From the NCBI GenBank assembly GCA_951812745.1, contig OX638327.1, positions 744,001 to 808,000 of the forward strand: 64,000 bases of DNA, read 5' to 3'. Shown piece after piece: positions 9,355-18,229 of this stretch. The position numbers and the translations under genes are program-made. The first letter of the stretch is position 1, and every line of letters begins with the position of its first letter. The DNA comes from an uncultured Nitrospirales bacterium (GTDB lineage Bacteria > Nitrospirota > Nitrospiria > Nitrospirales > UBA8639). The notes beneath the pieces are model-generated. The model did not search any database. It worked only from the letters and a program-made list of their open reading frames with translations, and was not told where the DNA came from.

Positions 9355-10404
9355 ATGCCACCCCCGAGTCTCTTGGGAATCGAAACGTCCTGCGACGAAA
9401 CGGCGGCCGCGGTGTTCTCGCTGCAAGGGCATCTGTTGTCGAATCGTGTGGCGTCCCAACACGAGGTGCACGGCCGTTTCGGCGGAGTGGTGCCGGAGTT
9501 GGCTTCGAGAAAACACGTGGAACGGATTGAAGAGGTGACGCAGGCCGCTCTTGAACAGGCGGGGGTCCGCTGGTCGGATCTTCGGGCGATTGCGGTCACG
9601 CAAGGACCGGGACTGGCCGGTGCCTTGGTGGTCGGGGTGAGTTTCGGAAAAGCCCTGGCGTATGCCTTGGGCGTACCTTGCATCGGCGTGCATCATTTGG
9701 AAGGGCACATTGCCTCTGCGTGGTTGGAATATCCCGATTTTGTGACCCCCTGCATCGTGCTCGTGGTGTCCGGAGGTCACACGCACTTATATCTTGTTCC
9801 CCAAAGCGGCGAATACCGGCTTCTTGGAAAAACCCTTGATGACGCCGCGGGGGAGGCATTCGATAAAGGCGCCAAGATGCTGGGACTCTCCTACCCGGGC
9901 GGACCCGCGCTCGATCGTCTGGCTCAATCGGGGGATCCGTCGGTCGTCCGTTTCCCTCGTCCGTACCTGAACCGGGGAGAGTTCAATTTCAGTTTCAGTG
10001 GCCTCAAAACTTCGTTGTTATATTATTTGCGGGATCAGCAGTCGCGTCAGGCGTTGCCCTCGCCGGCGCATGTCGCCGCGGGATACCAGGAAGCCATCGT
10101 AGACGTGTTGGTTGAAAAATCGTTTCGGGCGGTACGTCGTTATGGCGTCTCCGGATTGGCGGTGGTCGGCGGAGTCTGCGCGAATTCGCGCTTACGGGCG
10201 GTCTTGCACGCTCACGCGGAAAAGGAAGGGATTCGTCTGGCGTTGCCGAGAATGCAGTTTTGTACGGATAATGCCGCGATGGTGGCCGCGGCCGGTTGGT
10301 GGGCCTACCAACAACGGCGATGGGCTTCGTGGGACTTGGATGCCCAACCCGGTCTGGAAATCGGGGCCACGGTACCGGGGAACGGTTCAGGCGTCACGAC
10401 GTAG
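9355..10404 (+). CDS. tsaD: tRNA threonylcarbamoyladenosine transferase subunit TsaD
   Basis: Catalyses the last step of t6A37 modification of ANN-decoding tRNAs, with TsaB and TsaE. The ASKHA-fold protein begins LLGIETSCDETAAAV. It has the metal-binding HHLEGH near residue 112 and VSGGHTHLY further on. The start was placed at ATG 9355 because MPPPSLLGIETSCDE gives the usual N-terminus; GTG 9310 or ATG 9313 would add 14-15 unconserved residues, and no start has a strong ribosome site. It begins just after the clpC terminator, so it needs its own promoter or readthrough. Confidence 0.93.
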   Translation: MPPPSLLGIETSCDETAAAVFSLQGHLLSNRVASQHEVHGRFGGVVPELASRKHVERIEEVTQAALEQAGVRWSDLRAIAVTQGPGLAGALVVGVSFGKALAYALGVPCIGVHHLEGHIASAWLEYPDFVTPCIVLVVSGGHTHLYLVPQSGEYRLLGKTLDDAAGEAFDKGAKMLGLSYPGGPALDRLAQSGDPSVVRFPRPYLNRGEFNFSFSGLKTSLLYYLRDQQSRQALPSPAHVAAGYQEAIVDVLVEKSFRAVRRYGVSGLAVVGGVCANSRLRAVLHAHAEKEGIRLALPRMQFCTDNAAMVAAAGWWAYQQRRWASWDLDAQPGLEIGATVPGNGSGVTT

Positions 10405-10464
10405 CAGGGCGGCACAGTCAAGAGGGGGGCCTCTATTCCACATGCCATCGGACATCTGACCGGG

Positions 10465-12105
10465 TTGAAACCCGGCCAGGTTACGCGACTTGAACGGTTA
10501 TATCGCCGACGCGTACCCGTCGAAAAAGTCATTTCTCCGGAACTGGCTCGCTCCTGCACGGAACTGTCGCATGAAATTCGACGGCAAATCGGCCTGCTGA
10601 TCAATCGACGGGGCATCATCGAATCCGTCATCATCGGAACGGACCGTCAGTTGGTGATCCCGGAACTGGCGCGGAGCCGGTCAGGATCCCGGCTATTACG
10701 CGGCGTTCGGTTCGTGCATACGCATCTCAATAATCAACCGTTGACCAAGGACGATCTCACCGACCTGGCGCTGCTTCGCTTGGATATGATGGCAGTGCTT
10801 GGCGTAGGAGAGGGGGGAGAACCGGTGTCTATCTCGCTAGCCCACCTGCTTCCGCCCAATCCACAGGGGAAAGCGTATGAGGCATGGGCACCACAAAGCT
10901 TCCAGACGTTTCAGTGCCGGTGCGATCAGTTCGTCCAATCGCTGGAGGCTGAAATATCCAAAGCGACCCCGGCGCTTCGACGAACGGACGACAGCCCCAA
11001 TGCGTTACTGGTCAGTGTCACGGAGGGGAATCGGGCCGACCATGAAGAACGACTGCGGGAGTGTCAGGAATTGGCAGCATCGCAGGGCATTCAGGTGGTC
11101 GGTACCGTGGTTCAGCGATTACCTCGGATCAATCCCAAGTACGTGTTGGGGGTGGGAAAGATTACCGAGGTCATGATCCATGCGCTGCAAAGCGGAGCTG
11201 ACTTGTTGATTTTCGATCGAGACCTGACTCCAACTCAGATCCGGTCGTTATCCGAGATGATCGAGTTGAAAGTCATCGATCGGACGCAGTTGATCCTGGA
11301 TATTTTTGCGAGCCGGGCGCATTCGCGCGCCGGGAAGATTCAAGTGGAACTGGCGCAACTCAAATATTTGTTGCCTCGGTTGTCTCAATCCAGCACGGCG
11401 TTTTCTCGTTTGGGAGGAGGCATCGGGGCACGAGGACCCGGCGAAACTAAACTTGAAACCGACCTGAGACGCATACGGGATCGGATTCATCATCTCGAAC
11501 GCGAGTTGAAGGATTTGAGTCGTCAACGAGAGCAGCAACGGCCCAGGCGCCTGCGCCAAAGTATTCCGGTCGTGTCGATCGTCGGCTATACGAATGCCGG
11601 GAAATCCACCTTGCTGAATACCTTGACCCATAGCTGCGTTTCGGCCAAAAATCAGCCGTTTGAAACCCTGGATACCGTCAATCGACGGCTGAGACTTCCT
11701 TTAGGCCGGAACGTGATTCTGACCGATACCGTCGGGTTCGTTCGGGACCTGCCTCAGGATCTCCTGGAAGCCTTTCGCACGACACTCGATGAGCTACGCC
11801 AGGCTGACGTGCTGGTGCACGTGGTGGATGCGACCGCGCCGGATCGTGATCAGCAGATACACGTGGTCGAAGGACTTTTGCATGAACTTGAACTGCAACA
11901 CGTGACCCGAGTCCTGGTCATGAACAAATGCGATCGATTGTCACCGGAAGACGCAGACGTTCTTGAACGACGTTTTCAGGCTTGCCCTGAGCGAAGTCAA
12001 AGGGCCCTTTGTGTCTCCGCTCTCCGGAAAGAGACCTTGGCCCCGTTGCGAGCCGCGATTGCCGACGTCCTGGAAGCCGGAGTGCCGGTAGCGGAGGCAG
12101 GGTGA
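10465..12105 (+). CDS. hflX: GTPase HflX (ribosome-associated)
   Basis: A GTPase that binds the 50S subunit and splits stalled ribosomes. An N-terminal extension (to residue about 180) precedes the HflX glycine-rich segment (GGGIGARGPGETKLETDLRR) and a GTPase domain with GYTNAGKST (G1), DTVGF (G3) and NKCD (G4). The only canonical in-frame start is TTG 10465, which has no ribosome site. The conserved family N-terminus appears to extend upstream (IGHLTGLKPGQ), and an ATT at 10435 preceded by AGAGGGGGG at five-base spacing is a plausible non-canonical start. The C-terminal part contains a dispersed repeat at 11984-12004. It overlaps nth by two bases. Confidence 0.93.
   Translation: MKPGQVTRLERLYRRRVPVEKVISPELARSCTELSHEIRRQIGLLINRRGIIESVIIGTDRQLVIPELARSRSGSRLLRGVRFVHTHLNNQPLTKDDLTDLALLRLDMMAVLGVGEGGEPVSISLAHLLPPNPQGKAYEAWAPQSFQTFQCRCDQFVQSLEAEISKATPALRRTDDSPNALLVSVTEGNRADHEERLRECQELAASQGIQVVGTVVQRLPRINPKYVLGVGKITEVMIHALQSGADLLIFDRDLTPTQIRSLSEMIELKVIDRTQLILDIFASRAHSRAGKIQVELAQLKYLLPRLSQSSTAFSRLGGGIGARGPGETKLETDLRRIRDRIHHLERELKDLSRQREQQRPRRLRQSIPVVSIVGYTNAGKSTLLNTLTHSCVSAKNQPFETLDTVNRRLRLPLGRNVILTDTVGFVRDLPQDLLEAFRTTLDELRQADVLVHVVDATAPDRDQQIHVVEGLLHELELQHVTRVLVMNKCDRLSPEDADVLERRFQACPERSQRALCVSALRKETLAPLRAAIADVLEAGVPVAEAG
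11984..12004 (+). repeat. dispersed repeat inside hflX (family D)
   Basis: GCCCTGAGCGAAGTCAAAGG matches, with one difference, the reverse complement of the intergenic copy at 15861-15880. Here it is read in frame, giving ACPERSQR in the C-terminal domain of HflX. Confidence 0.65.
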
Positions 12106-12779
12106 AGAATCGACAATTAGCAATCAGCAATCAACAATCAACAAAAATCCGTGCCCGTCGGATACTGAAACGCCTTCGAACGCAGGCCCCGAATACGCTG
12201 GTGGAACTCAACTACACCGACCCCTTTGAATTGCTGGTGGCGACGATCCTCTCGGCCCAATGTACGGATGAACGGGTGAACCGGGTGACGCCGGGGCTTT
12301 TTGCGGCCTATCCGGGGGCCAGGGAATTGGCTTGCGCGTCTCCAGCGCGACTCGAAGCGTTGATCAAACCAACGGGGTTTTACCGGAACAAGGCGCAACA
12401 TTTGGTGAAGTGCAGTCAAGCCCTGGTCGCGCAGTTTGGCGGTATGGTGCCGAAGACCATGGAAGAATTGACGTCGTTGCCCGGTATTGGCAGAAAAACC
12501 GCCAACGTGATTCTAGGTGCCTGTTTTGACGCACCGGCGATTATCGTAGATACTCACGTGAAACGCGTGGCTCAGCGATTGCATCTCAGCCGGAATAGTG
12601 ATCCGACCAAAATCGAGTTTGATTTGCAGGGGATCTGGCCGGCCCGGGATTGGACTGAAGGCTCACAGCGAATTCTACTTCATGGCCGCTACGTGTGCTT
12701 GGCGCGGAAACCCCAATGTGCCGCCTGCGTGCTGTATAAAGACTGTCAGTGGGAAGGAAAGCTGCTACGCCCATGTTGA
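12102..12779 (+). CDS. nth: endonuclease III (DNA glycosylase/AP lyase)
   Basis: Base-excision repair enzyme for oxidised pyrimidines. It has the helix-hairpin-helix LPGIGRKTANVILG with the catalytic lysine, and the catalytic aspartate in VDTHVKR. The C-terminal Cys-x6-Cys-x2-Cys-x5-Cys binds a 4Fe-4S cluster. I chose GTG 12102, which overlaps the hflX stop and has GGAGGCAG upstream; this couples translation to hflX. The first 15 codons lie in a short tandem CAATCA-type repeat and encode low-complexity RQLAISNQQST. Confidence 0.95.
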   Translation: MKNRQLAISNQQSTKIRARRILKRLRTQAPNTLVELNYTDPFELLVATILSAQCTDERVNRVTPGLFAAYPGARELACASPARLEALIKPTGFYRNKAQHLVKCSQALVAQFGGMVPKTMEELTSLPGIGRKTANVILGACFDAPAIIVDTHVKRVAQRLHLSRNSDPTKIEFDLQGIWPARDWTEGSQRILLHGRYVCLARKPQCAACVLYKDCQWEGKLLRPC

Positions 12780-13651
12780 AAAGCATGACGGGTTTTGGAA
12801 AAAGGGAAGGAACCTGTCACGGGCTCGCCGTGGCCGTGGAAGTCCGGTCGGTGAACCATCGATTCCGGGAAATTGTTATCCGAATGCCTAAGGGGGATCT
12901 CAAGTGGGAAGAGGAACTGAAGGCCCTGGTGGCCCGAAAATGTCGCCGCGGAAGAATCGAACTCTTCGTCGCCTATGGGAAGGGCAACGAACGCGGGAAA
13001 CACGTGACGCTTGATCGTCCCTTGGCGCGGCTCTATCATGGGGCACTGGAAGATTTGCGGCGGGACTTCCGGTTGGGGGGGGGGATCGACATCGAGCTTC
13101 TGGCTTCATTCCGGGAAATCTTTCGCGTTGCCGAGACCCCAATCGACGACAAACACATGAATCAAGTGGTGAGGCGGCTCGTGTCGGGTGCGCTTACGGA
13201 CCTTGACCACATGCGGTCGAAAGAGGGAAAAACCCTACAGGGCGATATCGCGAAACGGCTGAAGGCGGTTCGAGCAATTCACCAGTCGATACAACGCCGT
13301 CTGCCTCTCGTTGTCAAAGGCCTCCATGAACGCATGCGCGCGCGCGTGCAAGCGCTGGTCGGCTCGACGGGCGAGCCGGAGGCGCGGCTCGACAAGGAAT
13401 TGGCGCTCTTTGCCGACCGGTGCGACGTGACGGAAGAACTCATCCGGTTCAGGAGCCATGGCGCACAATTTGAAGAGATGCTAAAAAGACGGGAACCGGT
13501 CGGTCGGCAGTTTGATTTTTTGTTGCAGGAAATGGGTCGTGAGGTGAATACGATAGGATCCAAGGCGAATGACGCGGAGATCTCGAAGCATGTCATTCAG
13601 CTCAAAAGTGAACTGGAAAAGATTCGTGAGCAGGTGCAAAATGTGGAATAG
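12773..13651 (+). CDS. YicC-family endoribonuclease
   Basis: A YicC/YloC family protein of 292 residues, with the typical N-terminus MLKSMTGFGK and the C-terminal block VNTIGSKANDAEISKHVI. The family is linked to RNA turnover and stationary-phase survival. The start is ATG 12773, overlapping the nth stop by seven bases; an earlier GTG (12749) adds residues the family lacks. It sits directly before gmk and rpoZ, a very common bacterial order. Confidence 0.93.
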   Translation: MLKSMTGFGKREGTCHGLAVAVEVRSVNHRFREIVIRMPKGDLKWEEELKALVARKCRRGRIELFVAYGKGNERGKHVTLDRPLARLYHGALEDLRRDFRLGGGIDIELLASFREIFRVAETPIDDKHMNQVVRRLVSGALTDLDHMRSKEGKTLQGDIAKRLKAVRAIHQSIQRRLPLVVKGLHERMRARVQALVGSTGEPEARLDKELALFADRCDVTEELIRFRSHGAQFEEMLKRREPVGRQFDFLLQEMGREVNTIGSKANDAEISKHVIQLKSELEKIREQVQNVE

Positions 13652-13677
13652 AACCCCTTGCGGGGAAGGCTTGTCTG

Positions 13678-14319
13678 ATGTCGGTTAACGGTATCTTGGT
13701 CGTAGTGTCGGGGCCTTCGGGTGTGGGGAAGAGCACGTTGTGCAAAAATATCGTGACCCGGGTGCCGAGTACCACGTTGTCGGTGTCTTATACGACCAGG
13801 AGCCCGAGGCCGGGTGAGCGAGAGGGGGTTGAGTATTGTTTTGTGGATGATGTGACGTTTCAGGATCTGATTCAGGAGGAGGCGTTCGTCGAGTGGGCGG
13901 AAGTGTACGGCCACAAGTACGGCACCCCGAAACGGCCGTTATTGGAGGCCCTGCATAAAGGGATCGACGTGTTGTTGGATATCGATGCGCAGGGGGCCAA
14001 GCAAATTATGGAACGCTTTGCCGGGGCCGTGTACGTGTTTGTGGCCCCGCCGTCGCTTGAAATCCTTCGAAAACGGGCCTGTCGGCGAGCCGCGGATACC
14101 CTGGAGGAAATCGAGCGTCGTTTGCACAAAGCGAGTGAGGAAATAGCCAATTTCAAAGCCTATCATTACTTCGTTCGGAATGAAGAACTCCTGCAGGCAA
14201 CGAAAGAATTGGAGTCCATCATTCTGGCCGAACGGGTGAAGACGAGCCGATTGGACGCTGAATCGCTCGTGGAAAATGGGTTGGTCGAACCCGTGACGAT
14301 GAGAAAGATTGCCACGTAA
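13678..14319 (+). CDS. gmk: guanylate kinase
   Basis: Converts GMP to GDP with ATP. The P-loop GPSGVGKST is at residues about 11-19. SYTTRSPRPGE forms the GMP site, and IDAQGAKQI the Walker B-like segment. The 213 residues are the standard length. The ATG is preceded by GGGGAAGG. Lies between yicC and rpoZ in one apparent operon. Confidence 0.96.
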   Translation: MSVNGILVVVSGPSGVGKSTLCKNIVTRVPSTTLSVSYTTRSPRPGEREGVEYCFVDDVTFQDLIQEEAFVEWAEVYGHKYGTPKRPLLEALHKGIDVLLDIDAQGAKQIMERFAGAVYVFVAPPSLEILRKRACRRAADTLEEIERRLHKASEEIANFKAYHYFVRNEELLQATKELESIILAERVKTSRLDAESLVENGLVEPVTMRKIAT

Positions 14320-14345
14320 CCTTATTCACCAAAGGAGTGTTGATC

Positions 14346-14714
14346 ATGATTGATACACTGCCACTGCTTCCGGACGATAGAGAAGGCAAGTTCGATTCCC
14401 GCTATCGAGTCGTGCTGGTGGCCGCCCAACGGGCGAAACAACTTATGAGCGGGACCACGCCATCGCACACGAGCAAATTCACAAAAGAAACCTCCATTGC
14501 TCTGGAGGAAGTGTTGGGAGACAATGTTGAATATTTGATGGGACAAGAAGCGCGTCAGGCTCTTCGTGAAGCCAAGAGAGGCCTGGAAGGTGAATTCGAA
14601 CCGGCCTTGTTGCCAGAGGCTGATGAAGATGCCAAGGAAATCAAGCAGCAACTCACCGTCTACATCGACGACTCGCCGCAGAAAACCGCCGGGGGGGCAG
14701 AGCCCGAGACTTGA
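14346..14714 (+). CDS. rpoZ: RNA polymerase omega subunit
   Basis: The small RNA polymerase subunit that assists beta' assembly. It carries SRYRVVLVAAQRAKQL near the N-terminus and ETSIALEEVL, both family features. The C-terminal half is an acidic tail. The start is ATG 14346, eight bases after AAAGGAG; GTG 14337 lies inside the ribosome site. Placed right after gmk, as in many bacteria. Confidence 0.92.
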   Translation: MIDTLPLLPDDREGKFDSRYRVVLVAAQRAKQLMSGTTPSHTSKFTKETSIALEEVLGDNVEYLMGQEARQALREAKRGLEGEFEPALLPEADEDAKEIKQQLTVYIDDSPQKTAGGAEPET

Positions 14715-14782
14715 GAGCGGTCAACGACTATCTTTGTTGTAAACGTTTCCTTATTCGTTGACAGAATGAGAGGCTGCCCACA

Positions 14783-14820
14783 AGAGGAAAACCCGGAAAG
14801 AAAGGCCGGTTTGTTCCTCT
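14783..14820 (+). terminator. possible terminator hairpin after rpoZ
   Basis: AGAGGAA and ACCCGG pair with CCGGT and TTCCTCT to form an imperfect long hairpin; the following CTGTTTTC is only a weak T-run. It would separate rpoZ from lipA. Confidence 0.35.
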
Positions 14821-14923
14821 CTGTTTTCTTGGCTATCATCACGCGTGATGGCAAAAAACCGAAACTGGCCACTCCTTAACCTCCAGATAGTTGCTTGCAC
14901 AGGAGGAGGAAAGAAAAACCAAG

Positions 14924-15781
14924 ATGACAACTGAACGGTTGCCGGCGTGGTTTAAGGTCAAGATCGAGGCGGGGCCTCACTATCGGCACATTCAATCGTT
15001 GGTCCGGGAAAAGCAGCTTCATACGATTTGCGAGGAGGCGCGCTGTCCCAACAAATGGGAATGCTGGAATAACCGGACGGCGACGTTCTTGCTGTTGGGT
15101 GACGTCTGCACGCGACGGTGTCACTATTGTTCCGTGACCACGGGTCGTCCGGGCATGGTGGATTGGCAGGAACCGGAACGGGTGGCCGAAGCCGTTCGAG
15201 CGCTGGATTTGCGGCACGCGGTGCTGACTTCCGTGAATCGTGATGAACTGGATGACGGCGGCGCCTCTATTTTTGCGGCGACCATTCATGCCATTCGGCG
15301 AGTTCAGCCGGCATGTACCGTGGAGGTACTGGTGCCGGACTTTCAAGGCAAACCGGCTCCGGTCGAGACCGTCCTGGCGGCGACCCCGGAAATTTTTGCG
15401 CATAATATCGAAACCGTCCCTCGGCTGTTTCCGGCCGTGAGACCGCAGGGCAACTATAGCCGTTCTTTGCGGGTGCTTCGTTGGGCGAAGGAACAGGGAG
15501 CACGCACGAAATCAGGAGTCATGGTCGGGATGGGCGAGACCAACGAGGAACTGCGGTCGGTCCTGCACGACCTGCGCGCAGCCGGCTGTGACATCGTGTC
15601 GATAGGCCAGTACTTGCAGCCGACCAAGGCCCATCTCGTGGCGCATCGGTATTACGAGCCCGAGGATTTCGAGGATCTCAAACGACATGGAATTGCCTTG
15701 GGTTTTCGGCACGTGGAATCAGGGCCTTTGGTGCGAAGTTCGTATCATGCCGAACAACAAACGCACCGAGTTCTCGTCTAA
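14924..15781 (+). CDS. lipA: lipoyl synthase
   Basis: Radical SAM enzyme that inserts two sulfurs into octanoyl groups on lipoyl domains. It has both clusters' ligands: the auxiliary Cys-x4-Cys-x5-Cys (CEEARCPNKWEC) and the radical SAM CTRRCHYC. The RSSY motif near the C-terminus ligates the auxiliary cluster. The start is ATG 14924, ten bases after GGAGGAGGAAAG. No lipB lies next to it. Confidence 0.96.
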   Translation: MTTERLPAWFKVKIEAGPHYRHIQSLVREKQLHTICEEARCPNKWECWNNRTATFLLLGDVCTRRCHYCSVTTGRPGMVDWQEPERVAEAVRALDLRHAVLTSVNRDELDDGGASIFAATIHAIRRVQPACTVEVLVPDFQGKPAPVETVLAATPEIFAHNIETVPRLFPAVRPQGNYSRSLRVLRWAKEQGARTKSGVMVGMGETNEELRSVLHDLRAAGCDIVSIGQYLQPTKAHLVAHRYYEPEDFEDLKRHGIALGFRHVESGPLVRSSYHAEQQTHRVLV

Positions 15782-15860
15782 AGAAACAACGATTCTGAGC
15801 CGGATTCTGTTATACTGAGCGAAGAGGCGTCCTCTCTACATCCCCCTAACCCCTCTTTAT

Positions 15861-15944
15861 CCTTCGACTTCGCTCAGGGCAGGCAAAGGAGGAGCAAAGA
15901 GGCAGCCCCCCCTCACCCCAGCCCTCTCCTTCCAGGGGAGAGGG
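15861..15944. repeat. intergenic repeats (families D and A)
   Basis: CCTTCGACTTCGCTCAGGGC (15861-15880) is the second copy of the repeat inside hflX. It is followed by a family A copy (15907-15944): CCCTCACCCCAGCCCTCTCC, then CCAGGGGAGAGGG, a short palindrome. The 190-base gap holds nothing else I can support. Confidence 0.65.
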
Positions 15945-15972
15945 TGTTGAAGGCTAAGGATCTTTCAGACCC

Positions 15973-18105
15973 ATGCACGTCAAACGTTGGCTTCTCCTCG
16001 CCCCGCTGTTGCTGACGATTTTGTTGCTGCAGTCCTACTTCTGGGTGCCGACGTACGAAAAACAGGCGACGGGTAATCCGGCGCGCCTGGTGACGTATAT
16101 CGAAGCGTCTTCCGGCGATGCCAAGATTCTCAATCCGATTTTGAACGCGGATACGGCCAGCTCGGGCATCGCAGGCCTCGTGTTTGAAGGGCTCCTGGAT
16201 CTGGACGAGAACCTGGACTTTCGGGGACGGTTGGCAACGGACTGGACGATTTCCGAAACCGCCTATCTCCTCGTCAGTCCCTCCAACCGGTTGCCCGACG
16301 GCACCGAAGTCACAGGAACGAACCTGGCCAACCGGATTCAAGCCGCGCTTCAAGGCGAGGCGTTTTCCGAGTTAGCTGACAACGTCCGCTCCATCGAAGT
16401 GTTGCCTCCCGCGCCCCGAACGCACACGCTGTCCGTCCTGGAGCAGGACGCGGAGGGCAAACCGACGCGCCGGGAAGTGGAGGTGACGTTCGACGTTCCC
16501 GAGCGAGTGGCGTTTTCATTGCACCGGGTGGATCAGGATTTTTTTCAACGGCTTCTTCCGGTCATCGGCGATCGGTATCTCGAACATTTTCCGTATGAGC
16601 GGCACCTCACGTTCCACGAGGCGGTCCCTCCGGCGATCAAGGCCCAGGTGTTCGCGCAATTGCCGGACCTGTTCCCCGTGGCCGAGCACAATCCCCTCAT
16701 CGATTTTCGCTTGCGCGAAGGCGTCCGGTTTCACGACGGCCATGCGTTCGATGCCGGTGACGTGAAGTTTACGTATGACGCCATCATGAATTCCAAGAAT
16801 CTTTCCCCCCGCACGTCTGATTTCGAACCGATCAAGGCGGTTGAAATTCCTGACGCGCATACGGTGCGCGTGGTGTACAAACGACTGTTTTCCCCGGCCA
16901 TTAACGCCTGGACCATGGGGATCCTTCCCGAACACCTGCTCAACGCCGACGCCATGCAACGGGAAATGGACAACCGCGGTCTCTCCGAGGCCGCCCGGGC
17001 GGCGTTCGGCATGCGCGACAGTCAATTCAACCGCAACCCCATCGGCAGCGGGCGATTTCGTTTTGTCGAGTGGCACAGCGATGAATACATCCATCTCCGG
17101 CGCAATGACGACTATTGGGAAGGGCCCGCGGAATACCAGGATTATTACATGCGGATCGTGCCCGACCTGTTGACGCAGGAAATGGAATTCCGGTCAGGCG
17201 CGGTCGATTACTACGGGACCCAGCCCCATCAGGTCGCCAGGTACAAGGAAGACGACACGTACCAGTCGTTTTCGAGCCTGGGGTTCGGGTATTCCTATAT
17301 CGGGTACAATAATCGCCGTCCGTTATTTGCCGACCCGGCGGTACGCCGGGCGCTGGGGATGGCGATTCACGTGGAAGATTTTCTCCGGTACTTGTTGTAC
17401 GGCGAAGGGGAACGCATCACCGGCCCCTATCCGCCGAACACAAAGTGGTACGACCAGTCCGTCGAGCCCTTACCCTATGATCCCGAGGCCGCGCAGGCCT
17501 TGTTGGAATCCAAAGGCTGGCGCCTCAATGCCGATGGCTGGCTCGAAAAAGACGGTGTCGTGTTCGAGTTCAATCTCATCACGAACAGCGGCAATCCCAT
17601 TCGCAAAAATATCATGACGATCGCGCAGAACGCCTGGAAAAAAATCGGGGTGAAGTGCAATACGCAATATTTTGAATGGGCGGTGTTTCTGAAGGACTTC
17701 GTCAATACCGGCGATTTCGACGCCGTGGTGCTCGGGTGGAGCATGGGCATCGACCCCGATTTGTATCAACTGTGGCATTCGAGTCAGGCCGGGCCGCAGC
17801 AATTGAATTTCATCGGATATAACAACGCGCGCGCGGACGACCTGATCGTCCGTATTCGGCAGGAGTACGATCAGGAGGTCCAGCGGACACTGACCCACGA
17901 ATTGCATCGGCTGATTGCCGAGGAACAGCCGTATACGTTTCTCTACAGTCCGTTGGGAACGCGGGTGTTGGATAAAAAGATCGTGTTGGTCAATAAGGCC
18001 GATGATGGATCGGAACGGTACGAAAAAATTTACCCCATCCCGAGCGGCGACATTATGTTTCACTTTCATCGATGGCGAAAGCTCGAATTGACACCGTCGT
18101 TTTGA
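15973..18105 (+). CDS. peptide/oligopeptide ABC transporter substrate-binding protein
   Basis: Periplasmic binding protein of the SBP_bac_5 (DppA/OppA) family, anchored or secreted by an N-terminal hydrophobic segment (residues 5-22) without a clear lipobox. Typical blocks are EGLLDLDENLDFRGRLAT near residue 74, FRLREGVRFHDG near 245, and AVRRALGMAI near 455. At 710 residues it is some 170 longer than DppA. The extra length lies between about residues 95 and 240, before the FHDG block. It is first in a five-gene importer. The ribosome site is weak. The substrate cannot be told from sequence. Confidence 0.88.
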   Translation: MHVKRWLLLAPLLLTILLLQSYFWVPTYEKQATGNPARLVTYIEASSGDAKILNPILNADTASSGIAGLVFEGLLDLDENLDFRGRLATDWTISETAYLLVSPSNRLPDGTEVTGTNLANRIQAALQGEAFSELADNVRSIEVLPPAPRTHTLSVLEQDAEGKPTRREVEVTFDVPERVAFSLHRVDQDFFQRLLPVIGDRYLEHFPYERHLTFHEAVPPAIKAQVFAQLPDLFPVAEHNPLIDFRLREGVRFHDGHAFDAGDVKFTYDAIMNSKNLSPRTSDFEPIKAVEIPDAHTVRVVYKRLFSPAINAWTMGILPEHLLNADAMQREMDNRGLSEAARAAFGMRDSQFNRNPIGSGRFRFVEWHSDEYIHLRRNDDYWEGPAEYQDYYMRIVPDLLTQEMEFRSGAVDYYGTQPHQVARYKEDDTYQSFSSLGFGYSYIGYNNRRPLFADPAVRRALGMAIHVEDFLRYLLYGEGERITGPYPPNTKWYDQSVEPLPYDPEAAQALLESKGWRLNADGWLEKDGVVFEFNLITNSGNPIRKNIMTIAQNAWKKIGVKCNTQYFEWAVFLKDFVNTGDFDAVVLGWSMGIDPDLYQLWHSSQAGPQQLNFIGYNNARADDLIVRIRQEYDQEVQRTLTHELHRLIAEEQPYTFLYSPLGTRVLDKKIVLVNKADDGSERYEKIYPIPSGDIMFHFHRWRKLELTPSF

Positions 18106-18113
18106 AGGGAACT

Positions 18114-18156
18114 CCCTCTCCCTATTTCCCGCATTAAGCGGGAAATAGGGAGAGGG
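18114..18156. repeat. perfect 19-base inverted repeat
   Basis: CCCTCTCCCTATTTCCCGC (18114-18132) and its exact complement (18138-18156) flank a five-base loop. It is a family A element with a longer stem than the others. It lies between the binding protein and permease genes and could form a strong mRNA hairpin that lowers downstream expression. It has no T-run, so it is not a classic terminator. Confidence 0.85.
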
Positions 18157-18229
18157 CGGGGTGAGGGGAAATTGTCAACGAATGACTGAGCACATACGAA
18201 TGACAAATAGGTTCAAGGGGTAGTCGCGG

